Shown piece after piece: positions 44,048 through 53,265 of a DNA stretch of 64,000 nucleotides. Made by a program: the position numbers and the translations under genes. The DNA is from Ilumatobacteraceae bacterium (GTDB taxonomy: Bacteria > Actinomycetota > Acidimicrobiia > Acidimicrobiales > Ilumatobacteraceae): NCBI GenBank assembly GCA_018401375.1, contig JAGYKR010000009.1, positions 47,091-111,090 on the forward strand, read 5' to 3'. Position 1 is the first letter of the stretch, and each line of letters opens with the position of its first letter. Below the pieces are notes generated by a model that did not search any database, was not told the origin of the DNA, and saw only the letters and a program-made list of their open reading frames with translations.

Positions 44048-45126
44048 AGCGGGATACTCCAGATCACTTCTGCACCTGGATGAGTGGATCGTAGGGTCAT
44101 GGCGCCACCGAGGCGTTCAGCCCGTTTGGCCATATTGCGTAACCCGTGGGATGTTGGCATCGAGGCGGCTGTGGCCTCAAGAGACGGATCAAAGCCCTGT
44201 CCGTTGTCGCTGATCGCTACATGGAGATGGCTGTGGGAGCGATCCACGGTGACGGTGACGGTATCGGCACCGGAGTGACGAGCTGCGTTGGCAAGTGCTT
44301 CACGGATCACCGCAATCAAGTCGAAGCGCAGATCGGTGCTCAGGACTTCGGTCAGGTTGCTGTGGTATCGGGGTGCGAAGCCGAGCGCCATCGCCATCTC
44401 TTCCACCACCGAATTGATCTCGCGCCGTTGGATCTCTGATGGATCAATCGCGGGGCCGACCTCGAGTTCGCGGACCATGTCGCGGATCTCATCAATGGTT
44501 TTTTGGAGTTGGCCTTGACAGCGCTGAAGTTGTTCGGCCTGGGGGTCAGAGACTGAGCGGATGACAGAGTCGATCCCGATCCCGATCGCAAATAGTTGTT
44601 GAATCAAGCTGTCGTGCATGTTGTGGGCCAAATTCTCACGCAACTGTGAGATCTGTTGGTGATGATGAGCCTCGGCAAGCTCGAGACGACGGATCTCTAG
44701 TTCGGCTTGGGTGTTACGTAGTTGGCTGAGATCCTCGGCCACCTCAACGATTTTGCCGTCATATTCCATCCACGTCACCGACAACGTGGTGGGATTGTGC
44801 GCTACCGAGTAATAGGAGAGCCGCTGCTCATCAAGGACGAACTGTTGTCGTACGTCGCCGTGATCCCATGCGGTGTTGGCGAGTGCGATGACCTCGTGGG
44901 GATCAATGTAAGTGTCGGTGACCAATGAGCCGCGCTCCGGAGGTCGGTTACGCACCTTTGCGTACACGTCGTTCCACCACAACAAGGCGAGATTGTCCAC
45001 GTGGCCTTGTGCATTCAGGACCGGTTGATGGATCGCGATGTACAAAGTGGTGCGCTTGAACAGGTCGGTGACTGTTCCTAGTGGCAGCGGAGCTGGTCCC
45101 GGGGTAGTCGGCGAATGATCAGCCAT
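44044..45126 (-). CDS. NarL-type sensor histidine kinase with PAS-like domain
   Basis: Cytoplasmic sensor kinase of 360 residues with no membrane helix. Residues about 15-140 are PAS-like; the HisKA_3 dimerisation motif with the phosphorylated histidine is NLAHNMHDSLIQQLFAIGIG near 175; the ATPase part has EALANAARHSGA near 275, DNGQGFDPS near 305 and SHGLRNMAKRAERLGG near 325. ATG 45126 was chosen over TTG 45156. Lack of helices suggests an intracellular signal. It starts 40 bases from the pilus-locus peptidase gene. Confidence 0.9.
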   Translation of the reverse strand: MADHSPTTPGPAPLPLGTVTDLFKRTTLYIAIHQPVLNAQGHVDNLALLWWNDVYAKVRNRPPERGSLVTDTYIDPHEVIALANTAWDHGDVRQQFVLDEQRLSYYSVAHNPTTLSVTWMEYDGKIVEVAEDLSQLRNTQAELEIRRLELAEAHHHQQISQLRENLAHNMHDSLIQQLFAIGIGIDSVIRSVSDPQAEQLQRCQGQLQKTIDEIRDMVRELEVGPAIDPSEIQRREINSVVEEMAMALGFAPRYHSNLTEVLSTDLRFDLIAVIREALANAARHSGADTVTVTVDRSHSHLHVAISDNGQGFDPSLEATAASMPTSHGLRNMAKRAERLGGAMTLRSTHPGAEVIWSIPL

Positions 45127-45165
45127 GGGCTGCCCACCCGTAAGTGTTATCACCAAGATGGATGA

Positions 45166-45675
45166 TCATAACAAACCGAAGGATATCTGTACTGAGGTTA
45201 ACCCGGCGAGTCCTACGGTTGCGATGGCCCCGAGACTCAAAAACGGCCCGAGCGCGACCGAGTCATGCCGGCTCACGGTGCCAGTGACGATCAGGATCAG
45301 ACCCACCACGGCGGCAAGTGTAAGTCCGGCGAGCAGGCCGAGCGGGGCGTAATACGGGTTCATCCAGCCGAGTACCGCGCCAAGAAGTACGCCCAGACGC
45401 ACATCTCCAGCGCCGAAACCGCCCCTTGTGATGAGGTGCACCGTACCGAAGGTCACTAACCCGCAGGCAGCCCCCATGAGCATGGTGAGGAGAGAATGAG
45501 GTGCGCTGGTGACGAGCGATGCCGCAATCAGCCAGGGCAGACCGAGTGCGGCGGCCACATAGATGATGCGACGCGGCAGGGTTTTGGTGCGCAGATCGAT
45601 CACTGAAAGCCACAGTAGCGCTGCGGTGATCACTGCTAGACCGGGCAGATGCCAGCCGAGGCTGAACGGGTCCAT
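45166..45675 (-). CDS. Short A24 prepilin peptidase (catalytic domain only)
   Basis: Membrane aspartic peptidase of 169 residues with about six helices. The two catalytic aspartates are in SVIDLRTKTLP near residue 27 and GAGDVRLG near 92. It lacks the N-terminal cysteine-rich methyltransferase part, like TadV/CpaA-type enzymes. It is the last gene of the pilus assembly operon and overlaps pilC by one base. Confidence 0.85.
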   Translation of the reverse strand: MDPFSLGWHLPGLAVITAALLWLSVIDLRTKTLPRRIIYVAAALGLPWLIAASLVTSAPHSLLTMLMGAACGLVTFGTVHLITRGGFGAGDVRLGVLLGAVLGWMNPYYAPLGLLAGLTLAAVVGLILIVTGTVSRHDSVALGPFLSLGAIATVGLAGLTSVQISFGLL

Positions 45676-46892
45676 TAGCGAATAATGTTGATCAAACTGA
45701 ACATCGGCAGATACATGGCCACGATGATCGCGCCGACGAGTGCGCCGATACCCACGATCAAGAATGGTTCGAGGGCTTTCGCGAAACCTTCACCGTCGCC
45801 TTTGAGATCCTCTTCCACATCGACGGCGTAACGCTGTAAGACGCCTGAGAGGTCCCCGGCTGCATCACCGACCGCTGTGAGGTCACGTAATACCAACGGC
45901 AGATCGTCAGCCCCGGAGAACGACACGCTGACCGATTCACCGAGGGCGACCTCTTGGCGCACGAGACCAAAGGCTCGCTCAAACACGGCGTTGCCAGTGC
46001 TTTGGCCGGTCAGTTCCAGTGCGTCGAGCATCGGCACCCCCGACTTCAAGAGCGCCCCCATCATCCCGGAGGCTCGCGCCGAGATGGAACGGCGAATGAT
46101 CGGCCCGAGGCGTGGGATGCCGAGCAGGATTCGATCGGTGACTAATCGTCCGGTGGGCAGTTGCCTCACTAATGCGATCAGCGAGATCGTCAAGATAATG
46201 ACTGCAGGTATCGCCCAGGCTTGTTGGGTGATCGCAGCCGACGCACTCATCACAAAACGGGTAGCTGCGGGCAAGGTGGCGCCGAGTTCGGCGTACAGCG
46301 CTTCAAAGCGGGGGACGATGAAATAGATCATCACCAAAAAGATCGCCATCAGCAGTGAGAGCACCACCACCGGATAGATCGTGGCGCGTCGCAGATTGGT
46401 CCGCAGTCGCATCTGCATTTCGCTCAGTTTCGCAACCCCTTGAAAGGTGGGCGCCATCGCCCCGGTCGCGGCCCCGGCTCGGACCATCGCGACGGTGACC
46501 CGGCCGAGACGGCGTTGTTGACGTTCGAAGGCTTCTTCCACGTCGAGGCCATCTTCCAGATCGGCGTGGATCAGGCTCATCACCCGGCCGGTGCGTTTAC
46601 CGGGCCGTTGATCAGCGAGCAGTTCGCAGGCATGGGTGATCGGCAGGCCGCTATTTAACAGGCCCGCCATGTTGCGTGAGATCCAGGCCACATCGCGCAA
46701 CGGCAATTTGGTGCCGAGGAGCGAATAATCCCGAGAGACGAGATCGGCTACTTGGCGGCGTTGGAGTTTCGCGACTTTGATGCCGCGGCGATGCAGTTTG
46801 AGTTGGGCGCTGGACCGGTCCAAAGCCACGATGCGGCCGCGGCGGTCGTGGCCTCGTTGATCGGATCCTTGGAAGGTGTAGGTCTGTGACAT
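45675..46892 (-). CDS. pilC: Type IV pilus inner-membrane platform protein PilC
   Basis: GspF-family platform protein of 405 residues. Two GspF repeats are seen: FISRNMAGLLNSGLPITHAC-like near residue 68 and SGMMGALLKSGVPMLDALEL near 275. Membrane helices near 170-192, 220-240 and 375-400. It links the assembly ATPase to the growing pilus. Confidence 0.92.
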   Translation of the reverse strand: MSQTYTFQGSDQRGHDRRGRIVALDRSSAQLKLHRRGIKVAKLQRRQVADLVSRDYSLLGTKLPLRDVAWISRNMAGLLNSGLPITHACELLADQRPGKRTGRVMSLIHADLEDGLDVEEAFERQQRRLGRVTVAMVRAGAATGAMAPTFQGVAKLSEMQMRLRTNLRRATIYPVVVLSLLMAIFLVMIYFIVPRFEALYAELGATLPAATRFVMSASAAITQQAWAIPAVIILTISLIALVRQLPTGRLVTDRILLGIPRLGPIIRRSISARASGMMGALLKSGVPMLDALELTGQSTGNAVFERAFGLVRQEVALGESVSVSFSGADDLPLVLRDLTAVGDAAGDLSGVLQRYAVDVEEDLKGDGEGFAKALEPFLIVGIGALVGAIIVAMYLPMFSLINIIR

Positions 46893-46898
46893 CGGGGA

Positions 46899-48608
46899 TC
46901 AGGGTGCTCCGAGTACTCGGTGGATTTCCTCAAGCGAGGTGGCTCCTTGACGGGCGAGTTGGAGGGCGTCATGGCGGATCGGGATCATCCCGTTGCCGAT
47001 CGCAAGCAGTTCAAGTTCGGCGGGTTCGGCCCGTTCGGCCACGGCGGTGCGAAGTTCTTCGTTCAGGTTCATGACTTCGGCGATCACTTGACGGCCCCGA
47101 TAACCGGTGTGGAAGCAGGCTTCGCATCCTTCGGGATGCGGTAACCACAGGCGGTCCGGTCGGGCAAAGGGCCAGCCGGCCTCATCGAGTTGGGAACGCC
47201 GTGGAGCAAACGGCACCCGGCAGCGCCGACACAATCTGCGCAACAAACGCTGATTGATCACCCCACGCAACGCGGCCGCGACCACAAAGCGTTCCGCCCC
47301 GAGATCGGTGAGACGGATCGGCGCTGATACCGCGCTCGCGGTGTGCAGCGAGGCGAGCACCATTTGGCCGGTCAACGCAGCCGCCATCGCGACTTCAGCG
47401 GTTTCGGTGTCACGAATCTCACCGACCAAAATCACATCGGGGTCGGCACGCAGGATTGATCGCAGTGCGGTCGCGAAATCAAAGTTCGCCGCACGATTGA
47501 CCTGCACCTGCAACATGCCGGGGATCCGGTATTCCACCGGGTCTTCCACGGTGATGGTTTTCACCGCGCCGGTGGTCATGGTCTGCAGCGCGCTGTACAA
47601 GGTGGTGGTTTTACCTGACCCGGTGGGCCCGGTCGCGAGCACCACACCACCTTGGAGCGATAAGGCCCGATCAAACTGGGTTCCGACATGTCGGCTGAGG
47701 CCGAGCGCCGCCAGACGTCCCCGGACCCGGGCCTGATCAAGGAGACGAATCACACAAGATTCCGTCCCCCAAGCCGACGGGATGGTGACCACCCGCAGAT
47801 CCACGGTGCGGCCACCAAACACCGCAGTGGCCCGGCCGTCTTGAGGGGTGCGGCGATCGCCCACATCAAGTTGGCCCATGATCTTGATCCGGTTGATGAT
47901 CGTCTGGGAGTACCCGCCCGGGTACCGACCGACTGAAGACAAGATGCCGTCTAACCGGAACCGCACCTCGCAATAGTCACCTTCGGGTTCGATGTGCACA
48001 TCCGAGGCCCCGATCACGATTGCTCGCTCTATTAATAAGTCGGCGAGTTCGGCGATGCGGCCTTGGCTGAGCAGTTCGGTTTCGAGGCTTTGCAGCTGGG
48101 TGACGCGCTCCGATGATTCCTCATCGGCGAGTTCGTCGTTTAAGCTGATGTCTTCGTGGCTGTTCGCTGCGTCTTCGATCGCTTGACGGTTCGTGACCAC
48201 GATCTCAAGATGGAACTCTTTAAACCGGGTCTGCAGATCGTTGACGAGTTGGCGGTTATGCGGGTTCAGTACCGCCATCACCACAGTGTCTTCGTGGCGA
48301 CCCACCGGGAATGCACCGAGGTCCATGCCTTCATGGGGGGCCATGCGTTCCACGAGTTCGGGGGCCACCAGATCAGGCAGTTGGGGCAGATACTCAAAGC
48401 CTTCGGTGACCCAGATCGCTCGTTCCAGATCGGTGATCTCCACACCGAGTTCTACGAGGGCCCGCATTGGCCGCACCCCAAGGTTCCAAGCTTCTTCCAC
48501 GGCTTCAACGAGTTCATCAAAGCGTGGTTCGAGATCGGGCCGCACTTCAGCGAGCATCGTCAGCGCGGCCTGTAACTGTCGCAACTCGGTGGGTGAGGAG
48601 ATACTCAT
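46899..48608 (-). CDS. pilB: Type IV pilus assembly ATPase PilB
   Basis: GspE-family hexameric ATPase that drives pilus extension, 569 residues. An N-terminal MshE-like domain occupies about 1-150; then IGASDVHIEPEG near 203, Walker A GPTGSGKTTT near 323, Asp box RADPDVILVGEIRDTETAE near 383 and a four-cysteine zinc site (LCRRC near 464, GCEAC near 500). It overlaps pilO by four bases. No retraction ATPase PilT is found in the window. Confidence 0.94.
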   Translation of the reverse strand: MSISSPTELRQLQAALTMLAEVRPDLEPRFDELVEAVEEAWNLGVRPMRALVELGVEITDLERAIWVTEGFEYLPQLPDLVAPELVERMAPHEGMDLGAFPVGRHEDTVVMAVLNPHNRQLVNDLQTRFKEFHLEIVVTNRQAIEDAANSHEDISLNDELADEESSERVTQLQSLETELLSQGRIAELADLLIERAIVIGASDVHIEPEGDYCEVRFRLDGILSSVGRYPGGYSQTIINRIKIMGQLDVGDRRTPQDGRATAVFGGRTVDLRVVTIPSAWGTESCVIRLLDQARVRGRLAALGLSRHVGTQFDRALSLQGGVVLATGPTGSGKTTTLYSALQTMTTGAVKTITVEDPVEYRIPGMLQVQVNRAANFDFATALRSILRADPDVILVGEIRDTETAEVAMAAALTGQMVLASLHTASAVSAPIRLTDLGAERFVVAAALRGVINQRLLRRLCRRCRVPFAPRRSQLDEAGWPFARPDRLWLPHPEGCEACFHTGYRGRQVIAEVMNLNEELRTAVAERAEPAELELLAIGNGMIPIRHDALQLARQGATSLEEIHRVLGAP

Positions 48609-49291
48609 GGTTCCTCCGTTGCGATCAAGACCCGAACCTCAGGGGGCAGCGCGGTCATCGCAATCCCGATTGCTTCAAAGGTCGCGACGGCTGCATCTTC
48701 GGTAAAGGTCAACACCACATCAGAGCGGCGGAGCAAAAGTTGAGGTGTGTTCGGATCAGCGCTTTGGCGTTCAGAGAGCGCCGTCATAAACGCATTGATG
48801 TCGGCCAATGTGCCTGTCACTGACACCAATGCGGAAACTGGTTCCACGAGGCTGCGGTCACGCAGATCCTCAAAGCCGAGATCACTGATCAGTTGATCCC
48901 CATAGGAGGTGTCGCGACCTGACAGCAGTTGGGCTTCCCAGATGGGATCGGTGTCGATGATTGCGAGATTGAACTCGATGGCCACGGCGTCGATTTGTGC
49001 GAGGAGTTGGTCCGCCTCAAGGGTGCGTGGCATCACAGTGGCGATCAGAGCTTGAGTGGCGGCGGCATCCTCGGGAAGCCGACTGAGGATCAGGTTCGCT
49101 GCTGACACCGTGTCGACGGCTTCCGCCCGGCGGGCCTCTGCGGCGGAGAACCGCGAGTTGATGATGAGACCGATGATCACCAAAGTGAGCACCACCACTG
49201 CGGCGATGATCCGCAGGATCATGTTGCGGCTCAGGCGCTTACGGCCCGCAGATGCATTCCGTGAGGAGCGTTGGGGTGTGCGACGACTCAT
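48605..49291 (-). CDS. PilO-like pilus assembly protein
   Basis: Bitopic membrane protein of 228 residues: a basic N-terminus, one helix near 24-45 (MILRIIAAVVVLTLVIIGL), a coiled-coil stretch and an alpha/beta domain, the layout of PilO/GspM. Overlaps pilMN and pilB by four bases each. Sequence identity to known PilO is not evident; position is the main support. Confidence 0.75.
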   Translation of the reverse strand: MSRRTPQRSSRNASAGRKRLSRNMILRIIAAVVVLTLVIIGLIINSRFSAAEARRAEAVDTVSAANLILSRLPEDAAATQALIATVMPRTLEADQLLAQIDAVAIEFNLAIIDTDPIWEAQLLSGRDTSYGDQLISDLGFEDLRDRSLVEPVSALVSVTGTLADINAFMTALSERQSADPNTPQLLLRRSDVVLTFTEDAAVATFEAIGIAMTALPPEVRVLIATEEP

Positions 49292-50889
49292 AGGTTTGCC
49301 CCTGTGCCAGCGTTGTCTGTTTCGTCTGTTTCGATGATGTCGGGGACCGGACTGAAGATCTGCACGATGAACTCGGTCACCGTGGACTCCGGTGTTGATA
49401 CCGAGTTCTCGGTGAGCACAGTGGCCGAGACCACGGTGCCGGCCAAACCGAGCGCCTCGGTCCAATCGGCGATGTCGGTCAGATCTGTGGGCACCACAAT
49501 CCGTGCCTCTAAGGAGTCGCCGATTTCTGACACCCGAATCGATTCAGCCACCGGGAAGGCCGGCAGATAGATCAACAATGGCCGGATCGCACCCGACCAA
49601 TCGGTGGCTTCAGAAATCTCGAGTGCGTTGAGACGTTCAGCAACAATCCCGACTTCGGTGGCATAGGCGGCTTCGCCTTGGCGGCTTTGGGCCACCCGTT
49701 CGGCTGCGGCGAGTTCGCGGTCCGCCTCATTTAGTGCATTGGAGGACATCCACCATCCGCCCACCGCTAACGCAACGGCAATCACTGACCCCACAAACGC
49801 AAGGCCCGTGCCGCGGGGGAGTGGTTCGGGGCGTTGATAGTGGGTGCGCGGCGTGGAAAACCCGCGGGTTCCACTCGCATTGATCACCCCTTCAAACCCG
49901 GCGAACGGATCTCCGGTGTTCAGATCTTTGGCACGCGCCCCACGGGGAGTTTTCGCTCGGGACAGATCCAACATCTGTTGGGGACCCGCCGCGGCCACCG
50001 CAGCCGATAACGCCCCGTAGGCGGCCAGACGCTGTGGGGTGGGGATCGAGTTCAGATCCAGATCTTGAGCCACCGGTGGGGCCTGCGCGTTGAGGCCAAT
50101 CGAGTTCATATACGAAGGCAGATGCGGCAAGGTGGCCCCTGGCCCGTACACCCAGATCGTGGCCGGGCAGGCTTCGCCAGTGGATTCCCAGTGGTCGGTG
50201 GTGCGGCGCACCTCACGTACCAATGTGGCCACATACCGTCGGGCAGCCGCGACCGCATCGGCATCACTCAGATCCCCGGCAGCTACTGCCTCTAAGGCGT
50301 TGTCGTCAAGATCTTCGGCGAGCTGGTCAGATTGCAGCGCCGTAGATAGTCCACCGCAGCGCAAATGTCTGCTGGCCACGGCGATCCCAGCGGTCACGAT
50401 GATCAGTTCGGCACCTGAACTTCTGATCGCGAGATACAGCCCGTCATGTTCAAGGGTGAAAGGGGCCACCACCAGCGAGGCCTTCGTGGAAGCCAGATCC
50501 TCATATAGGTGTGTTGCGTCGTCAGCGGTGATCGCACCCACAGCCGCACTCGGGGTAGGGGTGTTGACCCCCGACACCACCATCCCCGCACCGGGCCGAT
50601 CGGACCCACCGGGGAGTTGGCGATTCAACATGTCTCGTGCGGCGAGTGGGAGTTGGCGAGCTGATACCCCGGGCACCCGGGACCTGCGGACCGTGGCGCC
50701 GGGTGATCCCCAAGCCACCACGCAGCGGGTGTGACGATCCATCTGGGATCGGATCAGCGTTGCGGCTTCGGAGGTGGTAGCAGCAAAGGTTTGATATTGG
50801 GTGACTCGTCGATCATGCATCCGCACCAAGCGCAGAACTGTGCCGTCATATTCGGCGCCGAGTGTCATCGACGGGGCGCGCCTCACCAT
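49288..50889 (-). CDS. PilM-PilN fusion protein
   Basis: Protein of 533 residues from ATG 50889. Residues about 1-340 look like the actin-fold PilM (LGAEYDGTVLRLVRM, VYGPGATLPHLP); one helix near 362-385 (LAFVGSVIAVALAVGGWWM) is followed by a coiled coil and a PilN-like domain. In most species PilM and PilN are separate proteins joined by PilM binding the PilN N-terminus. ATG 50868 is an alternative start. Confidence 0.75.
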   Translation of the reverse strand: MVRRAPSMTLGAEYDGTVLRLVRMHDRRVTQYQTFAATTSEAATLIRSQMDRHTRCVVAWGSPGATVRRSRVPGVSARQLPLAARDMLNRQLPGGSDRPGAGMVVSGVNTPTPSAAVGAITADDATHLYEDLASTKASLVVAPFTLEHDGLYLAIRSSGAELIIVTAGIAVASRHLRCGGLSTALQSDQLAEDLDDNALEAVAAGDLSDADAVAAARRYVATLVREVRRTTDHWESTGEACPATIWVYGPGATLPHLPSYMNSIGLNAQAPPVAQDLDLNSIPTPQRLAAYGALSAAVAAAGPQQMLDLSRAKTPRGARAKDLNTGDPFAGFEGVINASGTRGFSTPRTHYQRPEPLPRGTGLAFVGSVIAVALAVGGWWMSSNALNEADRELAAAERVAQSRQGEAAYATEVGIVAERLNALEISEATDWSGAIRPLLIYLPAFPVAESIRVSEIGDSLEARIVVPTDLTDIADWTEALGLAGTVVSATVLTENSVSTPESTVTEFIVQIFSPVPDIIETDETDNAGTGANL

Positions 50890-51224
50890 GCGATGCTCAC
50901 CATCGGGGGAAGGGCCTCCGGGGTCGCCGGATTGAAAGGCGCGATTTGCTGCACGGTGTATGTGTTGGCAGTTCAGTTGCGGTTTACTCCCGCAGAGATT
51001 CACCTGACATTGATTGTCGGTGATGTTTGGGATGGGTGTTGTCGGGGGCGGTTATTTTTCCCGAAATCGCGGGGTGTGAGTGCTGTCGTCGCGAACTGTG
51101 ATTTTCTCGCCGACCCATTTATCGAGTCCGGAAATACTGGACTCAGTCACACACCTTCTTCGACGCTGCTCCGCACGGACATGTCGTAGCAGGGATCCGA
51201 CGACCACCAACTGGAGGAACAACA
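50890..51224. promoter_or_regulatory. Divergent control region between pilMN and pilA
   Basis: This 335-base gap must hold the promoters for pilMN (minus) and pilA (plus), but I see no convincing -35/-10 pair. It contains one clear hairpin: GAGTCC (51124-51129) with GGACTC (51139-51144) over nine bases, 81 bases upstream of pilA. The core GGAAATACT loop is A/T-rich. No c-di-GMP-I riboswitch core was seen. Confidence 0.5.
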
Positions 51225-51992
51225 GTGAAAGCAATGTTGAACAAACTCGTGAAGCGCAATGGCGGCTTCACCCTGACCGAGTTGGCTGTGGCCATGGTGG
51301 TCGTAGGCATTTTGGCCTCGATTGCTGTGCCGAGCTTCCTTGGTGCCCGTAACAACGCATTTGACCGTGAGGCCCAGGCCGCTGTCGATGCTGCCCTTAA
51401 CGCAGCCAGCCTGCACTACGCCAACAACGGCGACTTCACCAACTCTGCCAGCGCGACTTGCAATACTGCTGGATCAACCGTGCTAGCCGCTGATCTTCAA
51501 AGGCTCGAGCCAAACTATGAGTTCCTTGCTGCGGGGGCTGTTTCAACAAATGTTCGTCGTGTGAGCATTACGTCTGCAGTGACCTTCAATGCCGCTTCAG
51601 AGACCTTGGGTTGCCAAGGTTTTTATGCTGCCGTCATGTCGCGATCAGGCACCTGTTGGGTAGGGAGAATGACGGTCGAAGGGAAGTTCCTTTCCAGTGA
51701 GGCTGGAGCCGTCGATGCCACTACTCCGATCGTGGTAAATACCGGCACGGCTAACACCGGTAACTCCACCACTACCGAGGCCATTTTGACGGTCAACGGG
51801 AAGGCTTACGGCGGACTGATTCCGACGGCGCCTATCGCTTCTGGTTCTGCAACTCCGACTTTGGCAGTTACTGCCACGGACTGTACTGCCGTTGCGCAAG
51901 CTGACGTCACGTCCGCTAACACTACGGCGGGCGTTAATCCGAACCAGTTTTACGAGAGTTGGAGGACAGTTGTTCTCGCTCCCGGAGCCTGA
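51225..51992 (+). CDS. pilA: Type IV pilin (major pilin candidate)
   Basis: Prepilin of 255 residues. A basic leader of 14 residues ends in GG, cleaved before FTLTELAVAMVVVGILASIA, with the conserved Glu5 and a hydrophobic helix. The head domain carries four cysteines (SATCNTA, LGCQGFY, GTCWVG, TDCTAV), likely two disulfides, and is Thr/Ala-rich near the end. GTG start with GGAGG seven bases upstream. It is on the opposite strand to the assembly genes and is followed by a strong hairpin, which fits high separate expression. Confidence 0.93.
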   Translation: MKAMLNKLVKRNGGFTLTELAVAMVVVGILASIAVPSFLGARNNAFDREAQAAVDAALNAASLHYANNGDFTNSASATCNTAGSTVLAADLQRLEPNYEFLAAGAVSTNVRRVSITSAVTFNAASETLGCQGFYAAVMSRSGTCWVGRMTVEGKFLSSEAGAVDATTPIVVNTGTANTGNSTTTEAILTVNGKAYGGLIPTAPIASGSATPTLAVTATDCTAVAQADVTSANTTAGVNPNQFYESWRTVVLAPGA

Positions 51993-52031
51993 TCACCATT
52001 TGAGTTGACGTAACTGAAGTTCCTCTGGAGT

Positions 52032-52065
52032 GGGGTGGGGTGTAGCGAAGGCTGCACCCCACCCC
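52032..52065 (+). terminator. Strong 15-bp hairpin after pilA
   Basis: GGGGTGGGGTGTAGC (52032-52046), a GAAG loop, then GCTGCACCCCACCCC (52051-52065) pair almost perfectly. There is no T-run after it; instead CCCCC at 52062-52066 could pair with GGGGG at 52073-52077 as an alternative stem. It may protect the pilA mRNA 3' end or cause partial termination before the LAVTG gene. Confidence 0.6.
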
Positions 52066-52194
52066 CGGAGGCGGGGGAGGACCCGGGTATGTGGGATCGC
52101 CCTCGAGACAATGAACGACCTCGTCATCTGCACCACCTCTGGTGCGTGACATTTGTGTAATGACCCGCAATCTGAACTTGGAGAGTTGACTGCT

Positions 52195-52875
52195 GTGAGC
52201 ATCAAAGAAAACATTTCGATCCTGCAGTCGCCCTCGTGGACGGCTTTGGCGCATTGGCGCAAGGCCTGGGGGGCCGGCCTGGTGGCAGCGGTGGCGCTGC
52301 TCACCTTTGGTGGTTCCCCGGTGGCGGCCAATGGTGCCGACATCAAAGACGATGAACTGATCATCGAAAATGTTCGCCCCGTCTATTTCCCGAGTGAACG
52401 GGTGGACCTTCAATACAGCGAGTGCGCCCCTCGCGCCACGACCCGTCTCGAGTTGCGCACAGCGCGCACCGAAGGTCTCGCTTTAGCTGTGTATCCGTCT
52501 CCGCAGGTCAATGTGGCCGGCAGTGTTCGGGCGTCGGTGTTGTTGCCTGATGATGTGCGGCGGGGCGAAGCGTTTTTGATCCTGTCCTGCGCGACTGCTG
52601 CTGGTCCGGTGGTGCAAGCCTCGGCCTCGTTGCTCATGGATATCCCGACAGCGGCGGTGACGGGTAATCGTGAAGTGATCTACATCCCGGTGTTGTTGCC
52701 CAATCAGCCAGAAGCCGCCACCGAAGACCTTGCGGTCACCGGGTTGAGCGTGGTGCCGATTGCGGTGGGTGTGATGTTCGCTGTTGTGCTCGCTGGCGGG
52801 GTGTTGGTGTTCACCCGTCGCCGAGGAGGGCCTCAATGGTCGCCAGGCGGGACGCCAATGAACGGTCCTCGCTGA
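52195..52875 (+). CDS. Surface protein with LAVTG-type sorting signal
   Basis: Protein of 226 residues. A long N-region leads to a signal-peptide helix near 26-45 (AGLVAAVALLTFGGSPVAA). The exported domain has two cysteines (YSECAP, LSCATA). Near the end LAVTG (residues 179-183, bases 52729-52743) is followed by a hydrophobic helix and RRR, the layout of a cell-wall sorting signal; class E sortases of actinobacteria accept LAxTG. The tail after RRR is longer than usual. GTG 52195 was chosen with GGAG upstream. It lies next to pilA on the same strand. Confidence 0.75.
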   Translation: MSIKENISILQSPSWTALAHWRKAWGAGLVAAVALLTFGGSPVAANGADIKDDELIIENVRPVYFPSERVDLQYSECAPRATTRLELRTARTEGLALAVYPSPQVNVAGSVRASVLLPDDVRRGEAFLILSCATAAGPVVQASASLLMDIPTAAVTGNREVIYIPVLLPNQPEAATEDLAVTGLSVVPIAVGVMFAVVLAGGVLVFTRRRGGPQWSPGGTPMNGPR

Positions 52876-53239
52876 CCTTGGATTCCTCGGGCGGATACTC
52901 AAACGCGTTGATCACATCTTCGGCCGTGGGTAACCCAACGAACACCGACAACCGCAACTCATAAAGCCGCTCGAGCGCTCCTTCGGGAAGCCGCCAGGCC
53001 ACCACACAACCGATCCAGGATCGGTCCTCCACTTCACCGAGAGCGTCTACCTCGGCGGACTCAGAGACCACTACTACCACCGGGGGATCACCCGGGATGG
53101 GGAGTTCTGACTGGGTGGAGAACCCGAGGTGGTCGGCGATCAAGCGGGCCGCTTCACCGGTGTCGAGCACCAGCATCTGTCGAGGACCAGCAAAGTTGGG
53201 GCGTTGGGCGAAGTTGCTCACATCATTGTGTGTCGGCAA
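52811..53239 (-). CDS. Hypothetical protein in the minor-pilin operon
   Basis: Soluble protein of 142 residues with no recognised family. The alternation of strands and helices (PPVVVVVSESAEVD, WIGCVVAWRLP, LRLSVFVGLPTAEDVINAF) vaguely recalls a receiver-like fold without clear phosphorylation residues. It follows the pilX-like gene by 26 bases and its end overlaps the LAVTG gene by 65 bases tail to tail. Confidence 0.65.
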   Translation of the reverse strand: MPTHNDVSNFAQRPNFAGPRQMLVLDTGEAARLIADHLGFSTQSELPIPGDPPVVVVVSESAEVDALGEVEDRSWIGCVVAWRLPEGALERLYELRLSVFVGLPTAEDVINAFEYPPEESKVSEDRSLASRLATIEALLGDG

Positions 53240-53265
53240 CTTGCACTGTGATCACTACCCCGTGA

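Noticed and set aside
50890..51224. c-di-GMP-I riboswitch upstream of pilA
   Set aside because: The conserved core sequences of that class are absent; only one simple hairpin is seen.
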